In this document: positions 1 through 5,995 of the stretch, piece after piece
Layout: every line of letters starts with the position of its first letter
Position numbering within the stretch: position 1 is the stretch's first letter
Position numbers and translations under genes: made by a program
Assembly: GCA_015486845.1 (NCBI GenBank)
Contig: WFQU01000011.1
Coordinates: forward strand, 1 to 35,540
Reading direction: 5' to 3'
Length of the DNA stretch: 35,540 bases
Source of the DNA: Anaerolineae bacterium
GTDB taxonomy: Bacteria; Chloroflexota; Anaerolineae; JAADDB01
Notes under the pieces: generated by a model
Database searches by the model: none
What the model saw: the letters and a program-made list of their open reading frames with translations, nothing else
Told to the model about the DNA's origin: nothing

Positions 1-47
1 GCCAAGAGGCTGCTCAACACCAGCCCCCTGAAAGGGGGCTTCTTGGC
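1..47. other. nested stem-loop at left edge
   Basis: GCCAAGA (1-7) pairs with TCTTGGC (41-47), and inside it AGCCCCC (22-28) pairs with GGGGGCT (34-40) around a 5-nt loop. No T-tract follows on either strand, so it is not a standard terminator unless it belongs to a gene outside the window. No coding sequence is evident from 1 to 232. Confidence 0.5.
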
Positions 48-100
48 GACGTAGCACGGGGATTTGACCCCCGCGCGCTCGGGCGGAGAACGCTGTCGAT

Positions 101-117
101 TAGAAGTTCAACTTCTA
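101..117. repeat. short perfect inverted repeat
   Basis: TAGAAGT, TCA, ACTTCTA forms a perfect 7-bp dyad with a 3-nt centre. It could be an operator or a small hairpin ahead of the membrane-protein gene. No promoter could be tied to it. Confidence 0.35.
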
Positions 118-173
118 AAAGGGACTGTGGTCGTGACGCCGTAATGAAACAAGTTTTTTTGATCTGGTTTTTT

Positions 174-208
174 ATCTGCGTGCGCAGCCTGCGTTGATCT
201 GCGTCCCA
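174..208 (+). repeat. degenerate ATCTGYGT dispersed repeat, copy 1
   Basis: The 35-nt segment matches 34198-34232 at 28 of 35 positions, and five of the seven differences are transitions. The unit ATCTGYGT occurs at both ends with a CTGYGT unit between. Only one arm of the fold-back seen at the other site is present here. Confidence 0.6.
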
Positions 209-232
209 TTTTTATTTTCAGAGGAGTATGAA

Positions 233-418
233 ATGTTCTATGACCGATTACCTCACATCGTACAATACACCATCATACTGATATTAGTCGTGTTCACAGT
301 GCTGGCTTTTACCAACAAATTGCAGGCCATCGGCAATACTATCTTCGATGTATTGCTCTTCCTGCTTTTCATTGACATCGTCATTTTGAAGCGCTTGCAG
401 AAAAAGAAAGAGGAATAA
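233..418 (+). CDS. small membrane protein, 61 aa
   Basis: An unrecognised 61-residue protein. The ATG at 233 is chosen because GAGGAG (221-226) sits 6 nt upstream; the same frame opens at a TTG at 194 that has no ribosome-binding site. Two hydrophobic stretches, about residues 10-27 (IVQYTIILILVVFTVLAF) and 34-52 (NTIFDVLLFLLFIDIVIL), are joined by a short polar NKLQ turn, and the C-terminus is a basic tail (KRLQKKKEE). This predicts a two-pass inner-membrane hairpin protein with the charged tail in the cytoplasm. No catalytic motif is visible. It appears to stand alone, since the next gene is on the other strand. Confidence 0.6.
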   Translation: MFYDRLPHIVQYTIILILVVFTVLAFTNKLQAIGNTIFDVLLFLLFIDIVILKRLQKKKEE

Positions 419-543
419 CAACTCTCCAAAAATGCATTTTAAGCACATCAGACAAAAATAAAACTACGTGTGAATTTGTATAGCGCTGCTACGTAAGCAA
501 AAGTGTAGGGTTTAACCGCCTTGGTTAATCTCACGCTTCTATT

Positions 544-861
544 TTACTTATGATGAGGTGAGGACGCATCCTTTGTAACGGCCGACGTTTTACCAGCGGA
601 AGATTCCTCCTTAGCCGGCGTCGAAGAGCCATCGCTGTGCGCGCTTTCCTGTGATCTGGCCGTGTGACCGTTACCCCGCTGCTTCGGTTTATGGTCTGTA
701 ATGTACCATCCACTTCCTTTGAACACAATACTGGGCGGTGTCAAAACGCGCACAACATTGGCATGGCCGTTTGGACAGAGCGGCTTTGTCGTATCAGAAA
801 AAGATTGGCGCACTTCAAAGTCCACGCCGCAAACCTGGCAATGATACTGATAAATTGGCAT
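544..861 (-). CDS. FmdB-type zinc ribbon protein, 105 aa
   Basis: The N-terminus MPIYQYHCQVCG is the hallmark of the FmdB/CxxC_CxxC_SSSS family: Cys8 and Cys11 form the first knuckle and Cys29, in PLCPNGH, with the following His are candidates for the second. In place of a CxxC the second knuckle reads CPNGH, so metal binding may use a histidine. The last 50 residues or so (TARSQESAHSDGSS...) are a low-complexity Ser/Ala/Lys tail of probably disordered character. The family was described as a possible regulator of formamide/amide genes, but its molecular role is unknown. Translation starts after GAGGAG. A promoter lies at 921-948. Confidence 0.8.
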   Translation of the reverse strand: MPIYQYHCQVCGVDFEVRQSFSDTTKPLCPNGHANVVRVLTPPSIVFKGSGWYITDHKPKQRGNGHTARSQESAHSDGSSTPAKEESSAGKTSAVTKDASSPHHK

Positions 862-920
862 TCTTTTTACTCCTCAGCGCATGGCAGAGCATTACGCTAT
901 AAAGTATGTACAGGATCCCT

Positions 921-948
921 GTTATACCACAGGCCACAATAACTACAA
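921..948 (-). promoter_or_regulatory. sigma-70-like promoter for the FmdB gene
   Basis: On the minus strand TTGTAG (943-948), a 16-nt spacer and TATAAC (921-926), with a TGn extended -10. It lies about 60 nt upstream of the FmdB start. Confidence 0.5.
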
Positions 949-985
949 AAATTAACCGTTCCCAATCCTCTATCGTATAAGGAAA

Positions 986-1010
986 CGCCCAGCCTAATTA
1001 CGGCTGGGCG
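986..1010 (-). terminator. intrinsic terminator of hsp20
   Basis: CGCCCAGCC (986-994) pairs perfectly with GGCTGGGCG (1002-1010) around a 7-nt loop, 27 nt past the hsp20 stop. The minus-strand tail is only TTTCC, so it may be leaky. Confidence 0.6.
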
Positions 1011-1036
1011 CCTTCACCCTCCTGATACCTATTGCG

Positions 1037-1495
1037 TTATTTCTTTTTCGCCTGTACCGTTAGTTTCTTCGGTTTGACCTCTTCTGCCTTAGGCAAAGTC
1101 AATGTTAACACACCATCCTCGAAAGTAGCTTCCGCTTTGTCCAGGTTCACGGCCACCGGCAACTGAATGTCCCGCCGAAAAGCACCAAAGCGACGTTCTT
1201 GGCGAATATAGTTAACCTCTTCCGTCTTTTTCTCTTCTTTTGTTTCACCTTTGATAGTCAACACATCGCCGCTAACAGAGATATCCAGATCATCCGGACT
1301 TACACCCGGCACCGTAGCCTTAATGACGACATCATCTTTCGTCTCATACATATCTACTGCTAACACACTGGACAAATCACCACCAAACCAGCTAGTTCGC
1401 AAAGTTGGCACGAAGCTTTCTTCCACCAACCGATCCATCGCATCCCGCAAAGACATCAGTTCACGAAATGGTTCCCATCGTACTAAGTCTGTCAT
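1037..1495 (-). CDS. Hsp20/alpha-crystallin small heat-shock protein, 152 aa
   Basis: An ATP-independent holdase that binds unfolding proteins as an oligomer in the cytoplasm. The N-terminal region (residues 1-45, MTDLVRWEPFRELMSLRDAM) has the WxPF start common in class A bacterial Hsp20s. The alpha-crystallin domain spans about 46-140 and contains the beta-strand signature IKATVPGVSPDDLDISV and the A-x-x-x-x-GVLTLTLPK motif near 125-135 that closes the fold. The tail is basic (KPKKLTVQAKKK). The length is normal for the family. AAGGGGG lies 7-8 nt before the ATG. A dyad at 1552-1566 lies in its upstream region. No CIRCE element was seen. Confidence 0.95.
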   Translation of the reverse strand: MTDLVRWEPFRELMSLRDAMDRLVEESFVPTLRTSWFGGDLSSVLAVDMYETKDDVVIKATVPGVSPDDLDISVSGDVLTIKGETKEEKKTEEVNYIRQERRFGAFRRDIQLPVAVNLDKAEATFEDGVLTLTLPKAEEVKPKKLTVQAKKK

Positions 1496-1551
1496 GTGAT
1501 TTACCCCCTTTATCTCATCATTTCTATACTGACTTGCCTTTTCTCAGGCAC

Positions 1552-1566
1552 TATCTATGATAGATA
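1552..1566. promoter_or_regulatory. dyad upstream of hsp20 (possible operator)
   Basis: TATCTA TGA TAGATA is a perfect 6-bp inverted repeat 57 nt upstream of the hsp20 start. It does not match the HrcA (CIRCE) or HspR (HAIR) consensus. No confident -35/-10 pair could be assigned around it. Confidence 0.3.
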
Positions 1567-1665
1567 TGGCTCGTTAGAACAGTGTAAGTCCAATGTCAGA
1601 CCTCCGTTAGAAAACTATGACCCTTTTTGCTAAGCAGATAGCGTTTGCGATGGACGTCAATCGTT

Positions 1666-1694
1666 TTGTCCCTACGGGTGAGTTGTGGTATGAT
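1666..1694 (+). promoter_or_regulatory. extended -10 promoter upstream of RNase J
   Basis: TTGTCC (1666-1671), a 17-nt spacer and TATGAT (1689-1694) preceded by TGn. Transcription would start near 1701. An intrinsic terminator begins only about 27 nt later. Confidence 0.55.
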
Positions 1695-1727
1695 AGCAAT
1701 AAGATTGTAAAAAAGGTCTCGCTCTCG

Positions 1728-1757
1728 CCGTTGGGGAAAGCTCCCGGCGGTTTTTTT
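1728..1757 (+). terminator. promoter-proximal intrinsic terminator/attenuator
   Basis: CCGTTGGGG (1728-1736) pairs with CTCCCGGCGG (1741-1750) using three G-U pairs, and is followed directly by seven T (1751-1757). With the promoter at 1666-1694 this would give an RNA of only about 55 nt, or attenuate transcription into rnj 350 nt downstream. Confidence 0.6.
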
Positions 1758-1811
1758 GTGGTTGCAGGTCACAGACTTACCCGAGCTACTATTAGAGAGG
1801 ATTATTGGCAA

Positions 1812-1880
1812 AGAAGTCGGCATGAGCCTGCGGCCTGTCTGTGCGGGCATGCAGACAAGCGCACCGCAGCGGCTAAAAAT
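1812..1880 (+). repeat. dispersed hairpin repeat, copy 1
   Basis: Related to 10179-10247 in the same orientation, starting with the shared AGAAGTCGGCATGAGCCTGC. Stem TGTCTG(TG) at 1836-1843 pairs with (TG)CAGACA at 1850-1857 around loop CGGGCA. An outer stem joins CTGCGG (1828-1833) to CCGCAG (1864-1869). Differences from copy 2 keep the stem paired. Confidence 0.65.
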
Positions 1881-1906
1881 AAGATCAATGCGCATCAGCG
1901 TTCAAT

Positions 1907-2037
1907 TTTTCGGAGGAGACCTCTCCCCCAAGCTGCGCTACGCTTAGCTTCCCCCCCCCCGTGTCGGGGAGGGGGAGGCTGACCGCCCAAAAGGGCGGTC
2001 GGTCAGATAAGAGGGGAGGCCTTATTTTCGGAGGAGA
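1907..2037. repeat. C-tract/hairpin segment between 13-bp direct repeats
   Basis: TTTTCGGAGGAGA occurs at 1907-1919 and again at 2025-2037. Between them are a run of ten C (1951-1960) facing a G-rich stretch (1966-1977), and a perfect hairpin, GACCGCCC AAAA GGGCGGTC (1981-2000). The layout resembles a small insertion with duplicated ends, but 13 bp is also close to a ribosome-binding-site word, so chance is possible. Confidence 0.45.
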
Positions 2038-2039
2038 GG

Positions 2040-2066
2040 GTGGCCGAGGACGTTGCCCTCGGCCAC
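2040..2066 (+). promoter_or_regulatory. strong hairpin in the rnj 5' leader
   Basis: GTGGCCGAGG (2040-2049) pairs perfectly with CCTCGGCCAC (2057-2066) around a 7-nt loop, ending 39 nt before the rnj ATG and 20 nt before its ribosome-binding site. Without a T-tract it is more likely an mRNA-stability or processing element than a terminator. Confidence 0.55.
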
Positions 2067-2105
2067 TCTTCAGAGAAGTTCATTTTCAAAGGAGTTTTAA
2101 CACAG

Positions 2106-3791
2106 ATGGTTAAAAAAAGAAGTAAGCAAGAAGACAGCAAACCTATTCGCATCACGCCATTGGGCGGTTGCGGCGAAATAGGACGCAATATGATGACTAT
2201 CGAGGACAACCAAACCATGATAGTCATCGATGCCGGCGTCATGTTTCCAGAACATGACATGCTTGGTATTGACCTGGTCATTCCCGATTTTAGTTACGTT
2301 CGCGAACACCGCGAAAAGATCAAAGCTATTTTCATCACTCATGGCCACGAAGATCACATAGGTGCCTTGCCCTTTCTCCTGAGAGAGATTCAAGTACCCA
2401 TTTATGCCACCAAATTAGCCGAATCGTTGATCATGCACAAGCTCGAAGAATATAAAATGCAGGATATGGCCCAGATACAGATTGTCAGCGATGGAGAACG
2501 CGTACAAGTGGGACATTTCGAAGTGGAATTCATAGCGGCCAACCATTCTATTCCTGATGATGTCGCGATGGCCATCCGTACACCATTAGGCACCATTATC
2601 CATTCTAGTGACTTCAAATTTGATTACACGCCTGTCGGCAAGCAAGGAAGCCATTTAAGCCGGTTAGCGCAAATCGGAGCGGAAGATGTGCTCCTTCTTA
2701 TGGCAGATTCCACCGGTGCGGCACGCCCTGGCAGCACCCCCAGCGAGTCCATCGTGCAAGACGCGTTCGAGGATATTTTCCGTGCCGCGCCGGGACGTGT
2801 GATCATTACCACTTTCGCATCGTTGTTAGCTCGCATTCAACAAGCTATCAACGTAGCAGCTGAACTACATCGAGTGGTCACCATCACCGGCTATTCCATG
2901 AAACAGTACGTAGGTATAGCCCAGGAACTTAACTACCTGGACATTCCAAAGGACGTTTTAGTGGATGTCAGAGAGATCAATCGCTATCCGGATAACCAGG
3001 TTGTCATCATCACCACCGGCAGTCAAGGACAACCAGAAGCAGCCTTGGAGCGCATGGCCGATGAGCGACACCGCGACATTCAGATCAAGCCCAACGACAC
3101 GGTCGTTTTCTCGGCCACGCCGATCCCCGGCAACGAAGAGGATGTCAGCCGAGTGATCAATAAGCTTATTAAGTTAGGTGCCGAAGTGATCTATCCGCCC
3201 TTAGCACCGGTTCATGTTTCAGGGCATGCCAGTCAGGAAGAGATCAAACTCTTGCTGACATTAGTACGCCCGCAGAACTATTTGCCCATTCACGGAGAAT
3301 TACGGCATTTACACGCGAACGCCAATATCGCCCAGGAATTAGGTTTATCCGCAGACCATATTTTCCAGATTGAAAACGGAGATACGTTGCTTATTCACAG
3401 TAACGGGAAAATGGAAATACAGCCACAATCGACAAAAGGAGAGTATATTTTCGTAGATGGCAGCGGCGTTGGGGACATTGGTCCGGCCGTTATCCATGAC
3501 CGAGAAATCCTCAGCCGAGATGGCTTTATAATTATTGGCGTTCAGTGGGATCAGGCGGCTGGTACAATCATTCCGCCTATCGATCTTGTCTCGCGTGGTT
3601 TTGTGTATCTCAGAGAGTCTGCCCCTCTCATGCAAAACGCTCGCAACCAGTTAACCGCTACATTGGAGCAATTCGGCCCAGGAACCAGCAAACGCAAATT
3701 ATCCGAAGCACTTCGCAAAGACTTGCAACGCTATCTTTTCAAAGAAACCCGTCGCCGACCGATGATCATTCCCATGATTACTTATATCTGA
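2106..3791 (+). CDS. rnj: ribonuclease J, 561 aa
   Basis: A beta-CASP metallo-beta-lactamase nuclease with 5'-3' exo- and endoribonuclease activity in mRNA decay and rRNA maturation. The metal-binding motif HGHEDH is at residues 79-84, and the N-terminal fold opens with PLGGCGEIGRNM. The beta-CASP part carries TGSQGQPEAAL, and the later part HVSGHASQEE and PIHGELRHL supplies further metal ligands and the substrate pocket. The C-terminal domain includes VSRGFVYLRES. The start is placed at ATG 2106 because AAAGGAG lies at 2087-2093; the frame stays open to a GTG at 2040, but that falls in a hairpin. The length is typical. It is monocistronic: a terminator follows, and upstream lie the short-RNA promoter/terminator pair and the 2040 hairpin, which could serve autoregulation. 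Confidence 0.97.
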   Translation: MVKKRSKQEDSKPIRITPLGGCGEIGRNMMTIEDNQTMIVIDAGVMFPEHDMLGIDLVIPDFSYVREHREKIKAIFITHGHEDHIGALPFLLREIQVPIYATKLAESLIMHKLEEYKMQDMAQIQIVSDGERVQVGHFEVEFIAANHSIPDDVAMAIRTPLGTIIHSSDFKFDYTPVGKQGSHLSRLAQIGAEDVLLLMADSTGAARPGSTPSESIVQDAFEDIFRAAPGRVIITTFASLLARIQQAINVAAELHRVVTITGYSMKQYVGIAQELNYLDIPKDVLVDVREINRYPDNQVVIITTGSQGQPEAALERMADERHRDIQIKPNDTVVFSATPIPGNEEDVSRVINKLIKLGAEVIYPPLAPVHVSGHASQEEIKLLLTLVRPQNYLPIHGELRHLHANANIAQELGLSADHIFQIENGDTLLIHSNGKMEIQPQSTKGEYIFVDGSGVGDIGPAVIHDREILSRDGFIIIGVQWDQAAGTIIPPIDLVSRGFVYLRESAPLMQNARNQLTATLEQFGPGTSKRKLSEALRKDLQRYLFKETRRRPMIIPMITYI

Positions 3792-3831
3792 GCCATAACA
3801 GCAACAAGCATCACCAATCATTCCTCCGCAC

Positions 3832-3865
3832 GCGCAAAACGGCCCCGATTGGGACCGTTTTGCGC
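3832..3865. terminator. terminator between convergent rnj and 3897 gene
   Basis: GCGCAAAACGG (3832-3842) pairs with CCGTTTTGCGC (3855-3865), with an inner CCC/GGG pair and a GATT loop. It is placed 40 nt after rnj and 30 nt after the opposing gene, so it probably serves both strands, although T-tracts are weak. Confidence 0.65.
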
Positions 3866-3896
3866 ACGTACATGGCTAACCACAGTAAGTACAGGA

Positions 3897-4175
3897 TCAA
3901 ACAACAATATTCAACAGAATCATCAAGACGAATAACCCCACAGCCAACGCTACCATTTTCTTCAGATCGTAATAAACGTAGGCATATTCATGGATGAAGT
4001 CGACTTTCGCCGCAGCGCGCTCACGACGAGACGGTCTTACCTTTGCCGCCGGAAAACCAGAACGTTGCCCCTTCGTAGATGCCAAAGGCGGCGTACTACT
4101 CGCCGTTACTGCTGATTTATTCGTTTTTGTCGTCGTCTGTCGCCTTGCCGGTCGTCTCTTTTTCTTTTTAGCCAT
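3897..4175 (-). CDS. basic tail-anchored membrane protein, 92 aa
   Basis: Function unknown. Residues 1-58 are extremely basic and Ser/Thr/Ala-rich (MAKKKKRRPARRQTTTK...), then a conserved-looking block FIHEYAYVYYDLKKM (about 59-73) leads into a single C-terminal hydrophobic helix, MVALAVGLFVLMILLNIVV (about 73-92). This predicts a C-tail anchor with a cationic cytoplasmic arm that could touch nucleic acid or acidic phospholipid. GGAGAG precedes the ATG by a normal distance. It lies 88 nt downstream of the DUF5666-like gene on the same strand and could be co-transcribed with it. Confidence 0.7.
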   Translation of the reverse strand: MAKKKKRRPARRQTTTKTNKSAVTASSTPPLASTKGQRSGFPAAKVRPSRRERAAAKVDFIHEYAYVYYDLKKMVALAVGLFVLMILLNIVV

Positions 4176-4263
4176 TATCTTCTCTCCGAACTAAGGATCA
4201 CACACCTGTCCTTAATTATATAGCGCTCTTGGCAAGCGGTCAATTTCAGGAAATGCTGCGCGG

Positions 4264-5469
4264 TCATTCTTGACCGGCATGTACCATCATATCGACGATA
4301 ATGTGTCTATCAGCAGCCCAACGACCGTGAATCGAAACGAGATCTCCCGGACGGAAAGGCCGTTCTCCGATAATCATACTACTCTTGTTCACTTCCACAA
4401 TCAGATCAGCAACACGCCAGTAGCCTAAATAACTTTCCGCCGGCATTTTCTGGATAATGCCGGTGAAATATGTCGCCGGCTTTTTCTCCACACGTACCAC
4501 CCGTGCGTGGAGAGCATCATCAGTCGCTGGCAGCGCCTTTATGTCCACCCACGCGCCCACTTTCGCCACACCATGCTGCTCATCGATAGCGCTGCTTGTA
4601 TCCACCACGGTATCAACAAGGTTATTGATTAACCCCTGGTTATCGGCTTCCGCAATTTGCCAAACTTGCTGCTCTGGATAATTGCGAATGCTGTTAATCC
4701 AACCTGCCACGCGAACCATTTGTTGTCGATCCGGCGCCAGTGCTACTTTTTGAGCCATAATTCGACCATCATTGGCGCGCAGCGCCTGAATATCAATTTG
4801 CCGCCCCACTTGCAAGTGATCCGGCAATACGGTTGCCGACGAAAGGTGGATCTGATGACCATCTACTACAACAACATCGCCGTTAATTTTCTGTAACGTG
4901 CCACTAAACGCCACCTCACAGGCCAATTCACGCTTGTCCAGTACCACAATACGCCGTGCGACTAAACCTTGCACCGTTTCTTCCGCCTCCACTTGGGCAA
5001 CTTTACCCGGCGCGGGCACTCCAATAATGTGCGTGCCTTCTCGCACCGCAATTTTAGTGTTACCCACGAGCCAGTCACCATCGCCGATGGACTGAATGAC
5101 TTGACGGAAATCTATTTTGCGGCGCTGGCTGGTCGGCGGCGTAAGCACACGAATAGCGTATGGCTGTACCTTCCCCTGTGTGCAGGTAGCAGCCACGCTA
5201 ACCCAAGCACCGACGACAGCCGCACCGACCCCTTCATCAAACTGGCAACGCTTATCTACAATAACGGGAATATCATTGATCCGCCAAGCGCCTAATGTAC
5301 TGCTGGCTGGTCGTTCCATAACCAGGCCAACGAAAGCACAATGTGGCGTCACGACAACATCATCGACAGCGCCAGCTAAATGCACTTTGAGCCCCAAAAA
5401 AGCAACATAGAGAACAAGCATGATGGAAAAGAGAACTTCCAACCAGGAAGAACGATGCAGTTGATTCAC
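4264..5469 (-). CDS. membrane-anchored DUF5666-like repeat protein, 401 aa
   Basis: An N-terminal hydrophobic segment (about residues 10-33, LEVLFSIMLVLYVAFLGLKV) serves as signal-anchor, and the rest should be extracytoplasmic. The remainder reads as about five beta-rich units (roughly 43-110, 118-178, 186-247, 250-327, 333-400), each with the pattern FxGxIxx...V.DGxxIxL...LxVGxxVdIxA...DGrIxAxxV that marks DUF5666-type OB/SH3-like modules. Unit 3 (FSGTLQKINGDVVVVDGHQI) is the clearest. Cysteines at the start of unit 1 could form a disulfide. No enzyme motif is present, so a ligand- or polymer-binding surface role is plausible. A good promoter lies at 5627-5655, leaving a leader of about 150 nt. 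Confidence 0.7.
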   Translation of the reverse strand: MNQLHRSSWLEVLFSIMLVLYVAFLGLKVHLAGAVDDVVVTPHCAFVGLVMERPASSTLGAWRINDIPVIVDKRCQFDEGVGAAVVGAWVSVAATCTQGKVQPYAIRVLTPPTSQRRKIDFRQVIQSIGDGDWLVGNTKIAVREGTHIIGVPAPGKVAQVEAEETVQGLVARRIVVLDKRELACEVAFSGTLQKINGDVVVVDGHQIHLSSATVLPDHLQVGRQIDIQALRANDGRIMAQKVALAPDRQQMVRVAGWINSIRNYPEQQVWQIAEADNQGLINNLVDTVVDTSSAIDEQHGVAKVGAWVDIKALPATDDALHARVVRVEKKPATYFTGIIQKMPAESYLGYWRVADLIVEVNKSSMIIGERPFRPGDLVSIHGRWAADRHIIVDMMVHAGQE

Positions 5470-5626
5470 GTTTTCTCTCCCCGTACCCTACAAAATGTCC
5501 CTAAAGACACGTTACTTAGGATCAAACAATCACATATTCCCAGTTCCTAGCAAACTTGGAATGCGTTACGACAGCTTTGACTATTACGCTGAATCATATC
5601 GTCATTACCGACACACCATTACTTAA

Positions 5627-5655
5627 ATTATAACACATAGCACAACAAGCCGCAA
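5627..5655 (-). promoter_or_regulatory. extended -10 promoter for the DUF5666-like gene
   Basis: On the minus strand TTGCGG (5650-5655), 17 nt, TATAAT (5627-5632) with TGn before the -10. Transcription should start near 5620. Confidence 0.6.
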
Positions 5656-5691
5656 CGGTGGCAAGGGAAAGTGGAGAATGGAGAAGATTGT

Positions 5692-5820
5692 ATTCTATAG
5701 CGGCTCAGCCCAGCGAGTATACGCCTGCAAGATCACCTTGCGGCGATTGGCACGCAACCTGCGCAGGTTGCGCCACCGTGGCAGCGCTTTCCAATCGCTG
5801 GGCAAGGTAGGCTGAGTCGT
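5692..5820. repeat. nested palindromic segment
   Basis: A perfect 20-bp palindrome, CGCAACCTGCGCAGGTTGCG, sits at 5753-5772. Around it GCGATTGG (about 5743-5750) pairs with CCAATCGC (about 5790-5797), and CTCAGCC near 5704 has a partner GGCTGAG near 5811. The minus strand is open from 5907 to 5695 (70 codons) but has no ribosome-binding site and its Arg-rich peptide is simply the palindrome translated. I read the segment as a structured or decayed repeat rather than a gene. Confidence 0.45.
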
Positions 5821-5920
5821 TACTGCATTTTTTGTATCTTGGCAGTTCCCGTGTTGGGAATATCTCCCTTCAATATCGAGAAAACGTACCAAGCTATGCA
5901 CCGACAAGATCCGCGCGACA

Positions 5921-5959
5921 AGAAAAGAGGGCAGACCGCTAAACGAACGGTCTGCCCTC
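5921..5959 (-). terminator. intrinsic terminator of the sugar ABC operon
   Basis: GAGGGCAGACCG (5927-5938) pairs perfectly with CGGTCTGCCCTC (5948-5959) around a 9-nt loop and is followed on the minus strand by TTTTCT. It lies 37 nt past the binding-protein stop. Confidence 0.85.
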
Positions 5960-5995
5960 GAAAAACGAAAAGCTCAACAAACAGCCAACATTATA

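Noticed and set aside
1496-1640. CIRCE or HAIR element controlling hsp20
   Set aside because: Neither consensus is present; only the 15-bp dyad at 1552-1566 was found.
1596-1895. 99-codon minus-strand frame resembling one at 9993-10259
   Set aside because: The peptide similarity comes entirely from the shared hairpin repeat DNA; the rest is unrelated and there is no start signal.
1907-2037. Insertion sequence upstream of rnj
   Set aside because: There is no transposase frame and the repeat ends are not inverted; at most a small non-autonomous element.
5695-5907. 70-codon minus-strand frame with an Arg-rich end
   Set aside because: Its composition follows from the palindrome at 5753-5772 and no ribosome-binding site is present; kept as a structured-DNA observation.
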